64,000 nt of DNA from Lachnospiraceae bacterium (GTDB lineage: Bacteria > Bacillota > Clostridia > Lachnospirales > Lachnospiraceae). Position 1 is the first letter of the stretch; each line of letters begins with the position of its first letter. Where the stretch lies: positions 1 through 64,000 of the forward strand of contig JAFSGE010000055.1 in assembly GCA_017434885.1 (NCBI GenBank), given 5' to 3'. The notes beneath the pieces were generated by a model. It ran no database searches, was not told where the DNA came from, and saw nothing but the letters and a program-made list of their open reading frames with translations. Position numbers and translations under genes: made by a program. This document shows positions 45,295 through 54,911 of the stretch, piece after piece.

Positions 45295-45315
45295 CGGTGT
45301 ATGCATGTAAAGTTC

Positions 45316-45344
45316 TTGCTAATGTGGCAAAAAACGTGTATAAT
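45316..45344 (+). promoter_or_regulatory. promoter of gpmI
   Basis: TTGCTA (45316-45321), a 17-base spacer and consensus TATAAT (45339-45344). AAAGGAG stands before the gene start. Confidence 0.7.
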
Positions 45345-45416
45345 CCCTAATGGTGAAATTGTTATTTATATAACAAATGGAATGAATTTGTTGAAGATAA
45401 TAAAGGAGAAAAAATC

Positions 45417-46958
45417 ATGAAAAAACCTACAGTATTAATGATTTTAGACGGTTACGGCTTGAATGAAAAGAGTGACCACAATGCGGTAGCGGAAGCAAAG
45501 ACTCCCGTGATGGACAAGCTCATGGCTGAATGTCCTTTTGTAAAGGGAAATGCCAGCGGAATGGCAGTAGGTCTTCCTGACGGACAGATGGGTAACTCTG
45601 AGGTTGGTCATCTGAACATGGGAGCAGGCCGTATTGTATATCAGGAACTTACCAGAATTACCAAAGAAATTCAGGACGGAACTTTCTTTGAAAATCCTGC
45701 GCTTTTAAAAGCGGTTGAGAATTGCAAGACAAATGATTCTGCACTCCATATGTTCGGTTTGTTATCCGACGGTGGTGTACACAGTCACAATACACATCTT
45801 TACGGATTACTGGAACTGGCTAAGAGAAACAACCTTTCCAAGGTATATGTACATTGCTTCCTTGACGGACGTGATACACCTCCGGCAAGCGGCAAGGAAT
45901 ATGCAGAGGCTTTGGAAGCAGAAATGAAGAAAATCGGCGTAGGCGAAATCGCTTCCGTTGCAGGCCGTTACTATGCAATGGACAGAGATAACAACTATGA
46001 CAGAGTAAAACTTGCTTATGATGCACTTACAAAGGGCGAGGGACTTACCGCAGCGGGAGGCCCCGTGGCAATTCAGGAATCCTACGACAGAGAAGAAACA
46101 GATGAATTTGTAAAGCCTACTGTAGTGGTAAAAGACGGCGCACCTGTTGCAACTATTCAGGATAAAGATTCCGTAGTGTTCTTTAATTTCCGTCCCGACA
46201 GAGCAAGAGAAATCACCAGAGCTTTTTGCGATGATGATTTCAAGGGATTTGACAGAGGAGAAAGACTGGATATTACTTTTGTATGCTTCTCCGATTATGA
46301 CCCTACCATCCCCAATAAGGATGTGGCATTCCACAAGATTTCTGTTACCAATACTTTTGGTGAATGGCTTGCAGCTAACAATATGAAACAGGCAAGAATT
46401 GCTGAGACAGAAAAGTATGCACATGTTACCTTCTTCTTTAACGGCGGTGTGGAAGAACCCAATGAAGGTGAAGACAGAATTCTTGTTAATTCTCCCAAGG
46501 ATGTTGCTACTTATGACTTAAAGCCTCAGATGAGTGCTTACGAAGTTTGCGACAAACTGGTGGAAGCAATTAAGTCCGATAAGTATGATGTAATTATCAT
46601 CAACTTTGCTAACCCTGATATGGTTGGTCATACAGGCGTGGAAGAAGCAGCAATCAAGGCTGTGGAAGCAGTGGACGAATGTGTAGGCAAGGCAGTAGCT
46701 GCTATTGAAGAAGTAAACGGACAGATGTTTATCTGCGCAGACCACGGTAACGCAGAACAGCTTGTTGATTACGAGACAGGTGATCCTTTCACCGCGCATA
46801 CAACAAATCCCGTTCCTTTCATCTTGGTAAATGCAGACCCTGCTTATACTTTAAGAGAAGGCGGATGTCTGGCAGACATTGTACCTACCATGATTGAAAT
46901 GATGGGTATGGAGCAGCCTGTTGAAATGACAGGAAAATCTCTGCTGATTAAGAAATAA
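45417..46958 (+). CDS. gpmI: cofactor-independent phosphoglycerate mutase
   Basis: A 513-residue Mn-dependent enzyme interconverting 3- and 2-phosphoglycerate. MILDGYGLNE near the start supplies a metal Asp, and the catalytic Ser is in GQMGNSEVGHLNMGAG. Later metal ligands are in ANPDMVGHTGV and CADHGNAEQ. Length is normal. The codon use is biased as in gapA, though less so. It is monocistronic. Confidence 0.96.
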   Translation: MKKPTVLMILDGYGLNEKSDHNAVAEAKTPVMDKLMAECPFVKGNASGMAVGLPDGQMGNSEVGHLNMGAGRIVYQELTRITKEIQDGTFFENPALLKAVENCKTNDSALHMFGLLSDGGVHSHNTHLYGLLELAKRNNLSKVYVHCFLDGRDTPPASGKEYAEALEAEMKKIGVGEIASVAGRYYAMDRDNNYDRVKLAYDALTKGEGLTAAGGPVAIQESYDREETDEFVKPTVVVKDGAPVATIQDKDSVVFFNFRPDRAREITRAFCDDDFKGFDRGERLDITFVCFSDYDPTIPNKDVAFHKISVTNTFGEWLAANNMKQARIAETEKYAHVTFFFNGGVEEPNEGEDRILVNSPKDVATYDLKPQMSAYEVCDKLVEAIKSDKYDVIIINFANPDMVGHTGVEEAAIKAVEAVDECVGKAVAAIEEVNGQMFICADHGNAEQLVDYETGDPFTAHTTNPVPFILVNADPAYTLREGGCLADIVPTMIEMMGMEQPVEMTGKSLLIKK

Positions 46959-46981
46959 GGTATTTCATATACCAATGAAAG

Positions 46982-47018
46982 CAACAAACGACGCCACGCT
47001 TTGTGAGCTGTCTTATTG
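46982..47018 (-). repeat. 36-base intergenic repeat, copy 1 (inverted)
   Basis: Read on the minus strand it begins CAATAAGACAGCTCACAAAG and continues GCGTGGCGTCGTTTG. Related copies are at 50817-50852 and 60134-60169. It precedes the gpmI terminator. Confidence 0.6.
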
Positions 47019-47029
47019 AACTAAGAAGT

Positions 47030-47057
47030 GCCCGGTCGATTTGACCGGGCTTTTTTT
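47030..47057 (+). terminator. intrinsic terminator after gpmI
   Basis: GCCCGGTC (47030-47037) pairs with GACCGGGC (47043-47050), followed by seven T. Confidence 0.88.
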
Positions 47058-47115
47058 GCATACAGCAGGATTCTTAAGATAGTCTTAAGTTAAACTTAAT
47101 TGCAGATTAGAGAGA

Positions 47116-47170
47116 TTGACATAGTAGAAGCGGTTTGCTACCATGAGTGTACTAAGAGTGCTAATACACT
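47116..47170 (+). promoter_or_regulatory. promoter and YtrA-type operator of the GntR-ABC operon
   Basis: TTGACA (47116-47121), 17 bases and TACCAT (47139-47144). An imperfect palindrome, AGTGTACTAAG (47146-47156) and CTAATACACT (47161-47170), follows. GTGTA-N-TACAC sites like this are known targets of YtrA-subfamily GntR repressors. Confidence 0.65.
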
Positions 47171-47224
47171 TGTGAAACTCTGATAAAAGTAAGGCGAGTG
47201 TGAAAGGCAGAAAGGAAGTTGCCT

Positions 47225-47587
47225 ATGATACCCATAGATTTAATGGATGCAAGACCTATTTATGAGCAGGTGACGGAGCGTTTTAAGCTGCTTATTTTAA
47301 GAGGGATTATAAAGGCGGATGAAAAGATTCCTTCCGTGCGTAATCTGGCAGTGGAATTGTCTATCAATCCAAACACCATACAGCGTGCTTATGCGGAACT
47401 TGAGAAGCAGGGATACATCTACACGGTAAAAGGAAAAGGAAACTTTGCGGTAGGTGCAGAGAAACTGCTTCCGGCATATCGGGAAGAAATACTGCAAAGG
47501 CTGAGAGAACTTTGTAAGCAGGCAGAGGAAATAGGCATGACAAGAGAAGAAATGATAAGTCACATGGCAGAATGGAGGAGCCTATGA
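47225..47587 (+). CDS. GntR-family regulator, YtrA subfamily
   Basis: A 120-residue protein; ATG 47225 follows AAAGGAAG. It has only the winged HTH (about residues 8-75: PIYEQVTERFKLLILRG, PSVRNLAVELSINPNTIQRA, then YTVKGKGNFA) plus a short helical tail, the YtrA pattern. Such proteins repress the ABC transporter operon they head. Its stop overlaps the start of the ATPase gene (ATGA). Confidence 0.85.
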   Translation: MIPIDLMDARPIYEQVTERFKLLILRGIIKADEKIPSVRNLAVELSINPNTIQRAYAELEKQGYIYTVKGKGNFAVGAEKLLPAYREEILQRLRELCKQAEEIGMTREEMISHMAEWRSL

Positions 47588-48489
47588 TTGAAATAAGAAA
47601 TGTATCGAAAACGTTTGACGGGAGTAAGGCAGTTGATAATGTCAGCGTTAACATCAAAGAGAATACGGTATTTGGATTAATCGGAACTAACGGTGCCGGA
47701 AAAAGTACGGTGCTTCGTATGGTTGCTGGAGTGTTGGAGCCGGACGAAGGAGAAATTGCCATAGATGGACTTCCTGTTTTTGACAATATGGAAGCAAAGA
47801 AAAATTTGTATTTTATTGCCGATGAGCCGTATTTTTTTGCCAATGCCAATGCCATGGATATGCAGAAGTATCTGACTACGGTGTATCCGGAATTTGCGGT
47901 AAATGATTTTTATCACTACTTGATGAATTTCGGTCTGGACAAAAAACGCAAGATTAATACCTATTCCAAAGGAATGAAAAAGCAGCTTGCATTAATTTGC
48001 GGTATTTGCAGTAACACCAAGTACCTGCTTTGTGATGAAACCTTTGACGGACTGGATCCGGTAATGAGGCAGGGAGTAAAGAGTATTTTTGCAAGCGAGA
48101 TGGAAAAGCGGGGGCTGACACCGATTATCGCTTCCCATAATCTTCGTGAACTGGAGGATATCTGTGACCATGTGGGATTACTGCATAAGGGCGGAGTACT
48201 TCTTTCCAAGGATTTGGAAGATATGAAGTGTAATATACAGAAGATTCAATGTGTTTTTGCCACTAACGAGGATGAAGCAAAAGCAATTTCGGTATTGGAA
48301 ATTATGAAGAATGAAAAGCGGGGATCTTTAAGTACGCTGACAGTGAGAGGGAACAGGGCAGAAATACTGGCTGTGTTTGCAACGGTAAATACAGTGTTCT
48401 TTGAAGCGCTTCCTCTTTCTTTGGAGGAAATCTTTATCAGTGAGACGGAGGTAGTGGGATATGACATTAAAAAACTCATTCTTGGCTAG
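47584..48489 (+). CDS. ABC transporter ATPase
   Basis: A 301-residue ATP-binding protein. ATG 47584 follows GGAGGAG inside the end of the GntR gene. Walker A is GTNGAGKS, the signature YSKGMKKQLAL, and Walker B LLCDETFDGLD. The C-terminal part (about 220-301) is an extra domain. It powers the membrane protein that overlaps it by 29 bases. Confidence 0.9.
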   Translation: MIEIRNVSKTFDGSKAVDNVSVNIKENTVFGLIGTNGAGKSTVLRMVAGVLEPDEGEIAIDGLPVFDNMEAKKNLYFIADEPYFFANANAMDMQKYLTTVYPEFAVNDFYHYLMNFGLDKKRKINTYSKGMKKQLALICGICSNTKYLLCDETFDGLDPVMRQGVKSIFASEMEKRGLTPIIASHNLRELEDICDHVGLLHKGGVLLSKDLEDMKCNIQKIQCVFATNEDEAKAISVLEIMKNEKRGSLSTLTVRGNRAEILAVFATVNTVFFEALPLSLEEIFISETEVVGYDIKKLILG

Positions 48490-50716
48490 TCTGAAAGAAA
48501 ATAATAAAAGAAGAATATGGTTGTGGATTGTGTCATTGTTCGGATTTCTGCTTTTGTTGCCGTCTGCTGTTATGATGGTAATCAGTCAGCATAAGAACAA
48601 TATGGATTATTATCTGGAGACATTCGGAGAAACAGTGGGAGAGCAGATGGTTCGCAGTAATTTGCTTGCCGATCTGAAACGAATGCTGGATATCGGAAAC
48701 AGTGATGTATGGATATTTGCGGCAGCATTTGCTATTATCAGCGGTGTGCAGGGATTCTCTTATCTTTACAATAGGAGAAAAATTGATTTCTATATGGGAA
48801 TGCCCATTAAGAGAAAGAAACGCTTTCTGGTGATTTGGTTGAACGGCGTGTTAGTATATGCCATTCCCTGTCTTTTGGGAGTAATAGCCACAGGACTTGT
48901 TCTGGCAGGTAACGGTCTTCTGAGCGGTGAGATGGTACTGTGTGTATGGAGGACCTATGGGATTTTGCTATGCCTGTATTTGGGAGTGTATCATTTGGTA
49001 ATTTTGGCGGTTATGCTGACCGGAAATATTATAATCACCGGATTTGCCATTGGTGTACTGTTTTTGTATGAGTGTATTGTCAGACTGGTAATAATGGGAT
49101 ATATGGAGCTTTTCTTTAAGTTTTATTCCTACAGGGGATATTCCACCAATCCCATACTGTCACCCTTTGCGATTTTGCTCAATTATCAGAATGCATATCG
49201 GGAGTCTCAGGGAAATGCATGGCTGACGGCAGGGTATTTACTGCTGTTTGCGGCGGTGAGCGGTATTATTGCGTATGCATGTTATTTAAAACGTCCCGCG
49301 GAGGCAGCGGGTAAAGCCATTGCTTTTTCAAAACCGAAGCCGGTATTAAAAATTATGATGGCAGTGCCTGTCGCATTACTTACAGCGATTTTGACGGCAG
49401 ATGTGGTAGGATATGACCCGAGAATAGGAAAAGAAAACTGTAATGTTTTGATTTTTGTTATGGCGATTGCCGTTATATTTACCTGTTGTCTGATGCAGGT
49501 GATTTATGAATTTGACATAAAAGGGATGCTGCATAAGAAACATCATATATTAATTTCGGCGGCGCTGGTAGCAGTTGTATTTTTGGTATTCAGATTTGAT
49601 GTGTTTGGTTATGATAAATATATTCCTGAGGCGCGAAAGGTAGAAAGTGCAGCCATTGCAGTTCCAATGGATGGTTATGCCTATTACGGAAACGAGTACT
49701 GGAATGATGATTATAATTACATGTCAAATGAAGAATACGTGGAAGAATATATGTATCTGACAGATGTAGGAGCGGTAAATCAATTGATGAAGGTGTCTAT
49801 GGATTTGGTAGGCTCTTATGATAATCTGCAACAGCTCTATGAGGATACAGACGGTATCTTCAGAAGAATTACCGTTACCTATCGTATGGCGGATAAAAGA
49901 CAGGTGCACAGAGAAATGATTGTGAATCTGGCAGATGCAGAAACCGTAGAATTACTTGACCGGATTGAAGCATCGGAGGAATATATCAGTGGTGCTTATA
50001 TGGGTACATCGGATATTCTGGGAGAAGCTCTTTCCGATGAAAAGCAGAAGGTGACAATGTTCTACGGGAACGGAACTTATCAGTTTAAGTTAAATCGCCA
50101 AGAAGCAAAAGAACTCCTTACAGAGTACAAAAAGGATATCGTGGACAGCAGCTTTAAAAAGCATAAAGACAGCGTACCTATGGGAAGTCTTTGCATTGGT
50201 ATTGAAAAACAATACGGACATTACAGCTCTTATGCGCAGAGTGAGGTAAAGCTTTATCCTTTCTATGAAAACTGTACAGCCTATCTGAAAGAAAAAGGAT
50301 ATTACATGGAACATTATGTGAATATAGAAGATGTGGAGCGTATTCAGGTAATCAACCATCATTATGATTTGGAGCAGGAAGCGCAAAAGCAGATGCAGGA
50401 GGAAATGGAAATTACCATGGAAGCGACTGCAGAAGCAGTTTATTCTTATGAGGAAAAGGAGTTTGGTAAATTCCAAAGAATGGTCAGATACGAGGAAAAA
50501 GAAGATATGCAGGCTGTTTTGGAAGAAATATATCCACAGAGCTATATTTATGATACATGGCACGGCAACAGAGACTATGATGAAAACTATAGCATAAGAG
50601 TATATTTTAAGCCTGACAGCGAAGTGGGAAAAGATATGGAAGGCTATGCGGAATACAGCTTCCGTGCAGGGAAAGTTCCTGATTTTGTAGAAGCAGATAC
50701 TGCTTATGTAGAGTAA
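48461..50716 (+). CDS. DUF6449-type ABC membrane protein
   Basis: A 751-residue protein. Around eight to ten membrane segments occupy residues about 20-385, with DFYMGMPIKRKKRF near residue 110 and LSPFAILLNYQNAYRES. A large soluble C-terminal domain (about 400-751), probably outside, is beta/alpha mixed and ends VEADTAYVE. The combination with a YtrA-type regulator and ATPase is common in clostridia, annotated DUF6449. The substrate is unknown; cell-envelope stress is a usual guess. Confidence 0.7.
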   Translation: MTLKNSFLASLKENNKRRIWLWIVSLFGFLLLLPSAVMMVISQHKNNMDYYLETFGETVGEQMVRSNLLADLKRMLDIGNSDVWIFAAAFAIISGVQGFSYLYNRRKIDFYMGMPIKRKKRFLVIWLNGVLVYAIPCLLGVIATGLVLAGNGLLSGEMVLCVWRTYGILLCLYLGVYHLVILAVMLTGNIIITGFAIGVLFLYECIVRLVIMGYMELFFKFYSYRGYSTNPILSPFAILLNYQNAYRESQGNAWLTAGYLLLFAAVSGIIAYACYLKRPAEAAGKAIAFSKPKPVLKIMMAVPVALLTAILTADVVGYDPRIGKENCNVLIFVMAIAVIFTCCLMQVIYEFDIKGMLHKKHHILISAALVAVVFLVFRFDVFGYDKYIPEARKVESAAIAVPMDGYAYYGNEYWNDDYNYMSNEEYVEEYMYLTDVGAVNQLMKVSMDLVGSYDNLQQLYEDTDGIFRRITVTYRMADKRQVHREMIVNLADAETVELLDRIEASEEYISGAYMGTSDILGEALSDEKQKVTMFYGNGTYQFKLNRQEAKELLTEYKKDIVDSSFKKHKDSVPMGSLCIGIEKQYGHYSSYAQSEVKLYPFYENCTAYLKEKGYYMEHYVNIEDVERIQVINHHYDLEQEAQKQMQEEMEITMEATAEAVYSYEEKEFGKFQRMVRYEEKEDMQAVLEEIYPQSYIYDTWHGNRDYDENYSIRVYFKPDSEVGKDMEGYAEYSFRAGKVPDFVEADTAYVE

Positions 50717-50774
50717 AAAAAGTGATGTAAAGATATCTAATAAATACATGGTAATTTAGAAAAAAACAAGGTAA

Positions 50775-50813
50775 CATGGAGTCAGAATGAGAAATTCTGA
50801 CTTCATGTTTTTT
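50775..50813 (+). terminator. intrinsic terminator after the GntR-ABC operon
   Basis: CATGGAGTCAGAAT (50775-50788) pairs with ATTCTGACTTCATG (50794-50807) with one G-T pair, followed by TTTTT. Confidence 0.82.
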
Positions 50814-50816
50814 AGC

Positions 50817-50852
50817 CAATAAGATGGCGCGCAAAGCGCATCATTGTTTGGT
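50817..50852 (+). repeat. 36-base intergenic repeat, copy 2
   Basis: Begins CAATAAGATGGCGCGCAAAG and ends CATTGTTTGGT. It lies between a terminator and the ribosome site of the GH31 gene. Confidence 0.6.
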
Positions 50853-50873
50853 ATTTTTTTGGGAGGATGTACA

Positions 50874-52940
50874 ATGAGAGTATTAAAAGAAGAAAACAGA
50901 CTGGTAATTGCAAGCGGTGTAAGTCAGGTGTGGATTGAACCATGGGGAAAGAATTCCCTGCGTATCAGAATGACCTGTGAGGCAAAGATGGACGAAAATG
51001 ATTGGGCTCTGACGGAAGAGGTTGAGAAATGTACTGCTGTTATTGAAGAGAAGGAATTGGATACCACGGACCCCTGGTATGCAGGTGAGGAATGGGCGAA
51101 GTATCATTCCAAAGGTTATGAATATACATTGACAAACGGAAAAATTACGGCAAAGGTAAATCCGGAAGGCTGGATTAGTTTTTATAATCAAAAAGGGGAA
51201 CTGCTGACAGAAGAATACTGGAGAACCAGAGACCGCATTAACCGTTTTGCAGTACCGCTTCGTATTGTGGGAAGAGAAATGAAGCCTGTGATGGGAACGG
51301 CAGATTATGAGCTGACTGCCCGTTTTGAGGCTTTTGACGATGAGAAGATTTACGGTATGGGACAGTATCAGGAAAAAAATCTGAATAAGAAAGGTGCTAT
51401 TCTGGAACTGGCACACAGAAACAGTCAGGCAAGTGTTCCCTTTATGGTGTCCAGCAGAGGCTATGGATTTTTCTGGAACAATCCGGCAATCGGAACAGCT
51501 GTCTTTGGCGCAAATAAGACAGAATGGTATGCAAAATGTACCCGTAAGATGGACTACTTCATCACAGCAGGTGATACACCGGCAGAGATTCATGAACAGT
51601 ACAGTGCCGCAACGGGAAGAACACCGATGATGCCTGAGTATGGTCTTGGTTATTGGCAGTGCAAACTCCGTTATCGCAATCAGGAAGAAATTTTGGCAGT
51701 GGCAAGAGAACATAAAAAACGCGGACTTCCGATGGATGCCATTGTAGTAGACTTTTTCCACTGGTCTATGCAGGGGAATTTTGAATTTGAAAAGAGAGAC
51801 TGGCCGGACCCTGATGCCATGGTGAAAGAATTGAAGGACATGGGCATTGAAACTGTTGTTTCTGTATGGCCTACCATTGATGAGCGCAGCAAGAACTTTG
51901 GCGAAATGTCCGACAAGGGATATCTGGTGAGAACGGACCGCGGAAACGGCAATCACATGACTTGGATGGGAAATACTGTATTTTACGACCCTACACATCC
52001 CGGTGCGAGAGAATTTGTATGGGAGAAGTGCAAGGAAAATTATTATAAAAAGGGAATTCGCATTTTTTGGCTTGATGAAGCAGAGCCGGAGTACGGTCCT
52101 TATGATTTTGACAATTACCGCTATTATGCAGGCCCGGCATTGCAGTGTACCAATATTTATCCGGTGATGTACGCAAAGGGATTTTATGATGGATTGAAAG
52201 CGGAAGGCGAGAAAGAAATCATGAGCCTTGTGCGTTGTGCATGGGCAGGAAGCCAGAAATATGGTGTTCTTACCTGGTCAGGAGATATTCATTCCTCGTT
52301 CAGAGCCATGAGAGAACAGCTGCAGGCAGGATTGAATATGGGTATGGCAGGTATTCCGTGGTGGACATCCGATATCGGCGGCTTTATCGGCGGAGATATT
52401 TCAGACCCTGCGTTTAAAGAGCTTTTGGTGCGTTGGTTTGCATGGGGCGCATTCTGTCCGGTATTCAGAATGCACGGAGAGCGCTCACCCTGGTATGAAA
52501 GAGAGCAGGAGTTTATTGATGGAGTGCGTCAGCTTACTTCCGGTCAGGATAATGAGGTGTGGAGCTTTGGAGAGGATAATTACGAAATTTTAAAGAAATA
52601 TCTCTTTATCAGAGAAAACTTACGTCCTTATATCAGAGAATGCATGAAAAAAGCAAGCGAGACAGGTGAGCCGGTTATGAGACCGCTGTTGTTTGATTTC
52701 CCCGAGGATAAAACGGCATGGGAAATTGAGGATGCTTATATGTTCGGAAGCGATATTCTGGTTGCACCGGTGATGGAAGCAGGTGTAAATTGCAGAGAAG
52801 TATATCTTCCGGCGGGTTGTAAGTGGACAGAAAGCTATACCGGCAAGGTGTTTGAAGGCGGTCAGAAGGTTATGGCAGAGGCTCCCATTGACATTATTCC
52901 TGTTTTTGTAAGAGAAAATTGTACTTATGAGATATATTAG
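50874..52940 (+). CDS. glycoside hydrolase family 31 alpha-glycosidase
   Basis: A 688-residue cytosolic enzyme; no signal peptide. ATG 50874 follows GGGAGG. An N-terminal beta-sandwich (about 1-210) is followed by a TIM barrel containing the GH31 nucleophile motif RIFWLDEAEPEYGP (Asp), GYWQCKLRYRNQEEIL and WWTSDIGGFIGGDISD. GH31 members include alpha-xylosidases and alpha-glucosidases. The WLDEAEPE form resembles YicI-like alpha-xylosidases, but substrate needs testing. No sugar transporter is adjacent. Confidence 0.9.
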   Translation: MRVLKEENRLVIASGVSQVWIEPWGKNSLRIRMTCEAKMDENDWALTEEVEKCTAVIEEKELDTTDPWYAGEEWAKYHSKGYEYTLTNGKITAKVNPEGWISFYNQKGELLTEEYWRTRDRINRFAVPLRIVGREMKPVMGTADYELTARFEAFDDEKIYGMGQYQEKNLNKKGAILELAHRNSQASVPFMVSSRGYGFFWNNPAIGTAVFGANKTEWYAKCTRKMDYFITAGDTPAEIHEQYSAATGRTPMMPEYGLGYWQCKLRYRNQEEILAVAREHKKRGLPMDAIVVDFFHWSMQGNFEFEKRDWPDPDAMVKELKDMGIETVVSVWPTIDERSKNFGEMSDKGYLVRTDRGNGNHMTWMGNTVFYDPTHPGAREFVWEKCKENYYKKGIRIFWLDEAEPEYGPYDFDNYRYYAGPALQCTNIYPVMYAKGFYDGLKAEGEKEIMSLVRCAWAGSQKYGVLTWSGDIHSSFRAMREQLQAGLNMGMAGIPWWTSDIGGFIGGDISDPAFKELLVRWFAWGAFCPVFRMHGERSPWYEREQEFIDGVRQLTSGQDNEVWSFGEDNYEILKKYLFIRENLRPYIRECMKKASETGEPVMRPLLFDFPEDKTAWEIEDAYMFGSDILVAPVMEAGVNCREVYLPAGCKWTESYTGKVFEGGQKVMAEAPIDIIPVFVRENCTYEIY

Positions 52941-53062
52941 GAAAAGTTTTTGGGGAAAAAGGGTTAAAGTACTTGAAAACGTAGGATGCCTGTAATAAAA
53001 TATTACAAGAAAATCCTGATACATTATAATGTTTTGGGAGGAAATGAAACAGGAGACGAAAT

Positions 53063-53695
53063 ATGAATAAAAGATGGATGTTGTTATTGATTGCCGGATT
53101 AACCGTTCTGCAACTGACAGGATGTGGCAAAACGGAAAATAATGAACAAACTGACATCGTTACCGAATCAGCAGTGGAAGAATCCGCTGCTGATTCTGAT
53201 AATGCTCAGCTTACGTTCAATAATCATTCAGAGGAAGAAGATAATGAGCAATATGTGACAGGACCGGCAGAATTAACCTGTGTTTTACCGGATGGATTTC
53301 AGGCGGCAAAGGATGAAGCCGGTTTATACATTCACAGTAGCTATCCGGCAGATTCTGCTACCATTAGTTATGTGATATCCGATGGGGAAGAAGATCTTAC
53401 CAGAATGGATATGAATGATTACAAGGAGCAGTTAGAGGCAGGTTTTTATGAAGACTATGGAGATGAAGTGACAGTTACCATTCTTTCCTGCGATGTAATT
53501 ACGGTTGATGGCAGAAGATGTATAGAAGTATCTCTTGAATATGAATTCAAAGGAATTGGATATGAACAGCTTGTTTATATGATTTATAACGGGACAGAGA
53601 CGCATGTTATGAATTATACGCAGGAAAAAGGCGGTAAGTGGATGGAAGCGTTTGAAGAAAGCGGTAAATCCATTGCAATGAAAGAAATGGAGTAA
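53063..53695 (+). CDS. lipoprotein of unknown function
   Basis: A 210-residue protein with a signal ending LQLTGCGKTE (lipobox, Cys about residue 21). An acidic stretch (to about 70) precedes a beta-rich domain of about 130 residues (PDGFQAAKDEAGLYIHSSYP; GYEQLVYMIYNGTETHVM), a PsbP/DUF-like fold. AGGAG precedes the ATG. A promoter is plausible at TTACAA, 16 bases and TATAAT just upstream. Confidence 0.65.
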   Translation: MNKRWMLLLIAGLTVLQLTGCGKTENNEQTDIVTESAVEESAADSDNAQLTFNNHSEEEDNEQYVTGPAELTCVLPDGFQAAKDEAGLYIHSSYPADSATISYVISDGEEDLTRMDMNDYKEQLEAGFYEDYGDEVTVTILSCDVITVDGRRCIEVSLEYEFKGIGYEQLVYMIYNGTETHVMNYTQEKGGKWMEAFEESGKSIAMKEME

Positions 53696-53705
53696 GCTTA
53701 AAAGT

Positions 53706-54911
53706 ATGCAGGAACGTTTGATTGACAAGATAATGAATACGGAAGTAACCATGAAATCTGTTCAGTGTAAGGTGATTGATTTGGCGTTTATTGCCTGCCT
53801 GTTTGTTTTTGCTTTTATGATTAGGTGGAAGTTGATGCCAATTGAGTCTGGAGATTTTCGGGGATTTTTGGAAATATGGATGGAGACCATACGTGAGAAC
53901 GGAGGATTTGCTTCCTTATCCATGCAAATTTCCAATTATACATCACCATATATGTATATTATGTCTGCAATTTCTTATATTACTACGAATGATTTGTATG
54001 CATTAAAGCTGGTGTCCGTATTTTTTGACTATATGGCATCCATTGCCGTGTTTTTGATTGTATATCACATGACAGCAGATGTTCGTAAATCCATTGTGGG
54101 AATGGCAATTTTGCTGTTGTCACCTACTGTGATTTTAGACAGCGCTTACTGGTGTCAGTGTGATATTATTTATACCTGCTTTTTGCTGTATTCTTTTTAT
54201 TTCTTTTTAAAGGATGACAGCAATAAATCGCTGATTTTTTTCGGAATATCCTTTGCGTTTAAACTGCAGTCATTATTTTTACTGCCTTTTTACATTATAA
54301 TGTGGCTGAAAAAGAAAACTATACAGTTAAAGCATTTGTTATGGGTTCCGGTTATTTATGTAATCAGTGCTTTGCCGGCATGGATGATGGGAAGAAATCT
54401 GAAAGATTTGTTGTTAATTTATTTTGACCAGTCAGGCTATTATCCTTGGGGGACTTTGGAATATCCGAATATTTATGCGCTTCTCGGTGAGGCAATGCCG
54501 GATTTACGACATGTGGCAGAAGTCAGTGGGGCAGGAACCTATATGACGATTATGATACTTGGTTGCATTGCTTATTATTTATATACCAAAAATGTCATGC
54601 TGACGGACGAGCTTGTGATAACGCTTGCTACATTTACAGTAGCGGTCATCGTGTATACCCTGCCGCACATGCATGACAGATATGGTTTTTTGATTGACTT
54701 ATTGGCAATTGTTTATGTGGTGTTGAAACCAAAAAAGCTACCGGTATTTTGTGGCTTTACTTTGGTATCGGTTTTAACGTTTATGCCGTTTTTGATAGCA
54801 GTACATATTGTGCCGATTCAGTATATGGCAATCGGTCAGCTTGCATTGATTGTATACGTTGGTTATGATTTGTACAGACAGATTCGTGAAAATACGCTTA
54901 CAATACGATAA
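53706..54911 (+). CDS. GT87-like membrane mannosyltransferase
   Basis: A 401-residue protein; starts at ATG 53706, or at ATG 53751, which has a better ribosome site (GGAAG) and would give 386 residues. About ten membrane segments. The motif SAYWCQCDIIYTCFLL and the segment GISFAFKLQSLFLLP match the DUF2029/GT87 GT-C family, which uses polyprenyl-phosphate mannose. Its last 14 bases overlap the convergent PMT gene. Confidence 0.65.
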   Translation: MQERLIDKIMNTEVTMKSVQCKVIDLAFIACLFVFAFMIRWKLMPIESGDFRGFLEIWMETIRENGGFASLSMQISNYTSPYMYIMSAISYITTNDLYALKLVSVFFDYMASIAVFLIVYHMTADVRKSIVGMAILLLSPTVILDSAYWCQCDIIYTCFLLYSFYFFLKDDSNKSLIFFGISFAFKLQSLFLLPFYIIMWLKKKTIQLKHLLWVPVIYVISALPAWMMGRNLKDLLLIYFDQSGYYPWGTLEYPNIYALLGEAMPDLRHVAEVSGAGTYMTIMILGCIAYYLYTKNVMLTDELVITLATFTVAVIVYTLPHMHDRYGFLIDLLAIVYVVLKPKKLPVFCGFTLVSVLTFMPFLIAVHIVPIQYMAIGQLALIVYVGYDLYRQIRENTLTIR

